Below are positions 62,524-64,000 of a stretch of DNA of 64,000 nucleotides, piece after piece; positions within the stretch are counted from its first letter, which is position 1; every line of letters begins with the position of its first letter. Below the pieces are notes generated by a model that made no database searches, was not told the origin of the DNA, and worked only from the letters and a program-made list of their open reading frames with translations. The position numbers and the translations under genes were made by a program. Source of the DNA: JABFXX01 sp036489755 (lineage in GTDB: Bacteria; Myxococcota_A; Polyangia; Haliangiales; Haliangiaceae); NCBI GenBank assembly GCA_036489755.1, contig DASXFD010000032.1:204858-268857 (forward strand), written 5' to 3'.

Positions 62524-63014
62524 CTTCGCTTCGCGAGCCACGCGCGCGTGAACGCGGTCGTCGCGGTGTAGCTCTTCTCGATCTCGGCGACGACCATGCG
62601 CTCGACGATCCGCCCGAACCCGAACGCCGAGACTTTCACCTCGGCGCGCACGGTCCGGCGCGTGCCTGCCGGAGCTTCGGCGAGCTCGATCGTGCCGCTG
62701 CTGTTCACGCGGTCGGCCCACCGGTTCGGAATCGTGCGCCACGCGCCGCGACGCGCCGCGACGTCGTAGTCGAGCTCTTCGACAAAGCTCGCGCGGCTGC
62801 TTCCATAAGCATGGTCGATCGGGTGGCCGTCTTGACGCGCGGGTTCGTAACAAACGTGTCGCACGATGCGTGTTTCGGACCGGTCGAACCGGACGAGATG
62901 TCGGCCTAACTTCAGCTCTCTACCGAGTGCGTCGTTGAAGGGCTCGTCGAAGTACAACTGCTCGTAGTCTGCGACGCCGATCCCCTCGAAAACATGCTCG
63001 ATGGTCAGTCGCAT
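62520..63014 (-). CDS. DUF2505-family protein
   Basis: ATG at 63014 gives 164 residues: MRLTIEHVFEGIGVADYEQLYFDEPFNDALGREL, IVRHVCYEPAR, WADRVNSSGTIELAEAPAGTRRTVRAEVKVSAFGFGRIVERMVVAEIEKSYTATTAFTRAWL. This matches the DUF2505 family, which has a START/SRPBCC-like fold that may bind a lipid or other hydrophobic ligand. A longer version starting at 63050 is possible. It is divergent, by 114 bp, from the nitronate-monooxygenase-like gene. Confidence 0.8.
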   Translation of the reverse strand: MRLTIEHVFEGIGVADYEQLYFDEPFNDALGRELKLGRHLVRFDRSETRIVRHVCYEPARQDGHPIDHAYGSSRASFVEELDYDVAARRGAWRTIPNRWADRVNSSGTIELAEAPAGTRRTVRAEVKVSAFGFGRIVERMVVAEIEKSYTATTAFTRAWLAKRS

Positions 63015-63128
63015 GCGCTTGGTGTCGTGCATTGTGCACCATTCGAACAATGCAGCGAGATCATTCGATTGGCTGACGAAATGACTCGATCTCCAAGGCG
63101 GTAGGTTGATACCGTTTCCGCACGTCGC

Positions 63129-64000
63129 ATGTTGGCTGTATTTGGAACACGCGACCGGGTGATCTGTCTCTCTCCGCTGGAACGCCCGGATCTCGGAATC
63201 GCCACCGCGGCTCGCGCCGCCGGTGCTCTCGGCGTGGTCGATCTAGGCCGCGATCCCGCCACGCGTTCGCGCGTGCTCGCGCAGTTGCCGGCCGGAATCG
63301 GCGTGCGCGTACCCGATGGGGTCGTCGTCGATTTGCCGCGCGGCGTCGAGCTGGTGATCGTCGGTGAGCCCGGGCAAGTCGCCGCGTATCCAGGGCGCCG
63401 TGTGCTCGCGCAGATCACGTCGCTCGACGAAGCGCGTTCGGCGATCGAAGCCGGCGCGTTCGGCCTGATCGCGAAAGGCTGCGAAGCCGGCGGCCGCATC
63501 GGCGACGAGACCACGTTCGTGCTGATCCAGCACGTCACCGATCTCGGCGTACCCGTTTGGGCCCAAGGCGGAATCGGCGAGCTGTCTGCGGCGGCGTGCA
63601 TCGCCGGCGGCGCGGTCGGCGTGGTGCTCGATTCGCAGCTCGCGCTCGTGCGCGAATCATCGCTAACCGCGCAGGTTCGTTCCGCGATCGCCGCGATGGA
63701 CGGCAGCGAGACGATCATCACTCAGATTCCGGGCTCGCCCGGCAGCCGCCGCGTGTTCGCGCGGCCGGACCTGCCGATCCAGAAGCTCGTCGCGGCGCGC
63801 GCGCCGTTCGGCGGCGATGATCTTCACGCGCAGCTGCTGCCGCTCGGCCAAGATGCCGCGTTCGCGAAGTCGCTCGCCGACGTGTACGTCACGGCCGGCG
63901 GGGTCGCGCGTGCGATCACCGGCGCGATCACGCGCGGGCTCGAGCTCGCGGCGGAGCATCGGCCGATCGCGCCGGGCGCACCGTTCGCAGCGCGTCACGG
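63129..64000 (+). CDS. nitronate monooxygenase / PfaD-like domain, N-terminal part of a longer protein
   Basis: ATG at 63129 opens a frame that runs past the right edge with no stop for 290 codons. VICLSPLERPDLGIATAARAAGALGVVDLGRD, ARSAIEAGAFGLIAKGCEAGGRIGDETTFVLIQHV and VPVWAQGGIGELSAAACIAGGAVGVVLDSQLALVRES are the TIM-barrel, FMN-binding signature of nitronate monooxygenase/2-nitropropane dioxygenase. This domain also serves as enoyl reductase in PUFA synthases, and as the first domain of very large polyketide-synthase-like proteins in myxobacteria and actinobacteria. The tail after about residue 190 (GSPGSRRVFARPDLP) is not barrel. Size and role cannot be judged from here. Confidence 0.7.
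   Translation, partial: MLAVFGTRDRVICLSPLERPDLGIATAARAAGALGVVDLGRDPATRSRVLAQLPAGIGVRVPDGVVVDLPRGVELVIVGEPGQVAAYPGRRVLAQITSLDEARSAIEAGAFGLIAKGCEAGGRIGDETTFVLIQHVTDLGVPVWAQGGIGELSAAACIAGGAVGVVLDSQLALVRESSLTAQVRSAIAAMDGSETIITQIPGSPGSRRVFARPDLPIQKLVAARAPFGGDDLHAQLLPLGQDAAFAKSLADVYVTAGGVARAITGAITRGLELAAEHRPIAPGAPFAARH

Overview
The window is high-GC DNA in which third codon positions are almost all G or C. It is densely packed, with genes on both strands, many overlapping starts and stops (GTGA, ATGA, TTGA), lipoproteins, very long low-complexity proteins, a cytoplasmic Ser/Thr kinase, an FHA-GGDEF protein and a complete pilMNOPQ set. This combination points to a Myxococcota (deltaproteobacterial) chromosome, perhaps of the Haliangium/Kofleriaceae type. 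That placement is inferred from gene content, not from a marker gene. No rRNA, tRNA, CRISPR array, insertion sequence or phage gene was recognised.

Layout. 1-9.5 kb: the edge of a C39-like peptidase gene, a SUKH (SMI1/KNR4) protein carrying a strange AT-rich palindrome, a YjbQ enzyme, a zinc-ribbon protein, a 2038-residue macroglobulin-like protein, an extensin-like peptidase and a Fur regulator. 9.5-20 kb: a TonB-receptor operon (HEAT protein, receptor, lipoprotein), an HU/IHF protein, a PEP-utilising enzyme, a 3D-domain protein and small hypotheticals. 20-29.4 kb: secreted protein, arylamine N-acetyltransferase, PBP1A-type peptidoglycan synthase, sigma-70-family factor, MFS transporter, glycerol kinase, carboxylesterase and FHA-GGDEF diguanylate cyclase. 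30.1-30.7 kb: three tandem small genes for double-glycine leader peptides. 30.9-46.3 kb: CDP-alcohol phosphatidyltransferase, an NtrC-type regulator, then one long co-directional block (pilM, pilN, pilO, pilP, pilQ, an aroK-aroB fusion, lipoprotein, roadblock protein, aroQ, accB, accC). 46.5-53.4 kb: a 1015-residue TPR protein, a twice-frameshifted membrane-protein gene, a fourth double-glycine peptide (Cys/Tyr-rich), a PGRP-type amidase lipoprotein, fumarase and a truncated-globin remnant. 53.4-64 kb: a MarR-MFS operon with a three-box operator array, a large hypothetical, Ser/Thr kinase, EEP-family hydrolase, RibD/DHFR-like reductase, DUF3341-like protein, coiled-coil protein, methyltransferase, DUF2505 protein, and the start of a nitronate-monooxygenase-like protein that runs off the right edge.

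How the parts work together. pilM-pilQ encode the alignment complex and outer-membrane secretin of a type IVa pilus. The PilQ here is exceptional: about 720 residues of Ala-rich coiled coil separate its two AMIN-like regions. The aro and acc genes downstream supply chorismate and malonyl-CoA precursors and look transcribed with the pil genes. The most novel content is a set of four short ORFs sharing the leader consensus (T/A)DLxxVxGG, followed by four unrelated cores: Gly-rich duplicated, basic, Pro-rich, and Cys/Tyr-repeat. Two of them have sigma-54-like sequences just upstream. No dedicated modification enzyme or exporter is visible beside them, so they look like an undescribed, dispersed double-glycine peptide family.
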